From the NCBI GenBank assembly GCA_002327925.1, contig DCVA01000021.1, positions 1 through 13,707 on the forward strand: a DNA stretch of 13,707 nucleotides. The letters are read 5' to 3'. The stretch is from Anaerolineales bacterium UBA2200. Its GTDB lineage: Bacteria > Chloroflexota > Anaerolineae > UBA2200. Under the pieces are notes generated by a model, which saw only the letters and a list, made by a program, of their open reading frames with translations, ran no database searches and was not told the origin of the DNA. Position numbers and translations under genes: made by a program. Within the stretch, counting starts at the first letter, position 1, and each line of letters starts with the position of its first letter. Positions 13,199-13,707 of the stretch are shown one piece after another.

Positions 13199-13584
13199 CC
13201 CCGCTGTGGCGGCTCACCCAGCAGGTGACGCAGGCGGTCCACGACTGTGCTGACAGCCATGGGGTCCGGGCGGAAATCGTGGTTCTTCTCGATCCCCTGC
13301 TCGGTGACGTCCAGGTAGTCGGTTGGCTCGAGACCGACGGACTGAACCGTCTTCAGGGCGCAGGCCACAGGGCATCCATCGATGACCACCAGTCGTTGCG
13401 CAGAGCGGGCCGATTCGATCATCCCCTCGATGCGCGCTCCCAGCCCGGCCAGGCAGTAGATGTTGCCCAGGCCCTTGCGGGTGAGATCAACGGCCGCCTC
13501 GTTGGCTATCTGGCCGCAGTTCGAACCTCCGGAGCAAGGCAGCAGAACGACCTGGCTGGCCTGGCACAGGCATTTCTCGGCCAC
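13195..13584 (-). CDS. DGC-domain Cys-rich putative zinc-binding protein
   Basis: The 129-aa protein carries VVLLPCSGGSNCGQIANEAA (Cys17, Cys23), NIYCLAGLGARIEGM (Cys44) and VVIDGCPVACALKT (Cys71, Cys75). This is the Asp-Gly-Cys signature of the DGC family (PF08859 as I recall), thought to bind zinc through conserved cysteines; two further Cys lie at positions 5 and 7. Its biochemical role is not established. GTG 13584 is preceded by AGGAGG (13591-13596 on this strand) at 6-nt spacing. The stop overlaps the stop of the Fe-S gene in CTAG. An 18-bp palindrome lies about 65-80 nt upstream of the start, so it probably has its own regulated promoter. Confidence 0.85.
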   Translation of the reverse strand: MAEKCLCQASQVVLLPCSGGSNCGQIANEAAVDLTRKGLGNIYCLAGLGARIEGMIESARSAQRLVVIDGCPVACALKTVQSVGLEPTDYLDVTEQGIEKNHDFRPDPMAVSTVVDRLRHLLGEPPQRG

Positions 13585-13648
13585 AGAACACCTCCTGATC
13601 TGCTCCAGACACGGGGAGCCTTAGTAGCAAGCACCTGGCATACGATAT

Positions 13649-13666
13649 CATACTGTATACAGTATG
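13649..13666. promoter_or_regulatory. 18-bp perfect palindrome upstream of the DGC gene, probable operator
   Basis: CATACTGTATACAGTATG is a perfect palindrome in the upstream region of the minus-strand DGC gene. On that strand it overlaps TATGAT, a plausible -10 box. GntR-type dimeric regulators bind palindromes of this kind. It differs from the dyad at 4433-4452, so a different regulator is implied. Confidence 0.5.
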
Positions 13667-13694
13667 CTGGCCCGAAGACGGACTGTTAGGCACA

Positions 13695-13707
13695 GTTGAA
13701 ATCTGGA
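13695..13707 (-). repeat. 13-mer matching the left-end repeats, inverted
   Basis: Read on the minus strand this is TCCAGATTTCAAC, 12 of 13 identical to the copy at 58-70 (TCCAGTTTTCAAC) and pointing inward like it. The window stops here. A contig that breaks at IS copies on both sides would look like this, but 13 nt is short. Confidence 0.3.

Noticed and set aside
13649..13666. LexA (SOS) box
   Set aside because: LexA sites have CTGT and ACAG separated by 8 bases; here the half-sites are 2 bases apart.

Overview
The window looks like a contig from an anaerobic, high-GC bacterium, most likely Chloroflexota (Anaerolineae-like). This is an inference. It rests on the Tat and lipobox signals followed by Pro/Thr/Ala-rich linkers such as ACSPKPSPTATSMPPTK, a tungsten/molybdenum aldehyde oxidoreductase, and dense lipoprotein and thioredoxin content. 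No 16S or other marker gene is present.

Layout. Bases 1-70 hold three 22-nt-spaced repeats that look like the end of an IS21-type element, and a related 13-mer in opposite orientation closes the window. A strong promoter (97-125) drives a long structured leader that ends in an intrinsic terminator (299-350). This precedes a two-gene operon: a Tat lipoprotein with four [4Fe-4S] clusters (452-1237) and an aldehyde:ferredoxin oxidoreductase catalytic subunit (1242-3071), closed by a terminator (3136-3173).

From 3186 to about 12.5 kb lies an accessory cluster that I consider the main discovery. It contains two UshA-like lipoproteins whose frames are interrupted only by TGA, at the same conserved redox motif (UGUG at 3399-3407, CGUG at 10185-10187). 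Each TGA site is followed 25 nt later by a perfect GC-rich hairpin with a 3-nt loop starting with G, and the two hairpins differ by a compensatory base-pair change. This is what bacterial selenocysteine insertion elements look like. Two paralogous small lipoproteins (11024-11701 and 11840-12469) each end in C-x-x-TGA-ATG-x-stop, again followed by a hairpin at 19-21 nt. This suggests C-terminal CxxU motifs, and the first of these genes also has an internal TGA. Between the two UshA-like genes lie an ArsP/UPF0718-type permease (4482-5978) behind a promoter with a perfect palindromic operator, a small cytosolic thioredoxin (6044-6301), a double-thioredoxin/CcdA fusion (6412-7998), two membrane-anchored thioredoxins (8017-8550; 8614-9193, frameshifted) and a damaged CcdA (9204-9865).

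The combination reads as a transmembrane thiol relay. Reducing equivalents would pass from cytosolic thioredoxin through CcdA/DsbD-type membrane domains to anchored thioredoxins and then to surface selenoproteins, next to a permease of a family that exports metalloids or organometals. The substrate is unknown. The right end carries an Fe-S domain protein (12602-13198) converging on a DGC-type Cys-rich protein (13584-13195, minus strand) with an 18-bp palindrome upstream. No selenocysteine synthesis gene (selA, selB, selC, selD) is in the window, so use of Sec by this genome must be checked elsewhere.
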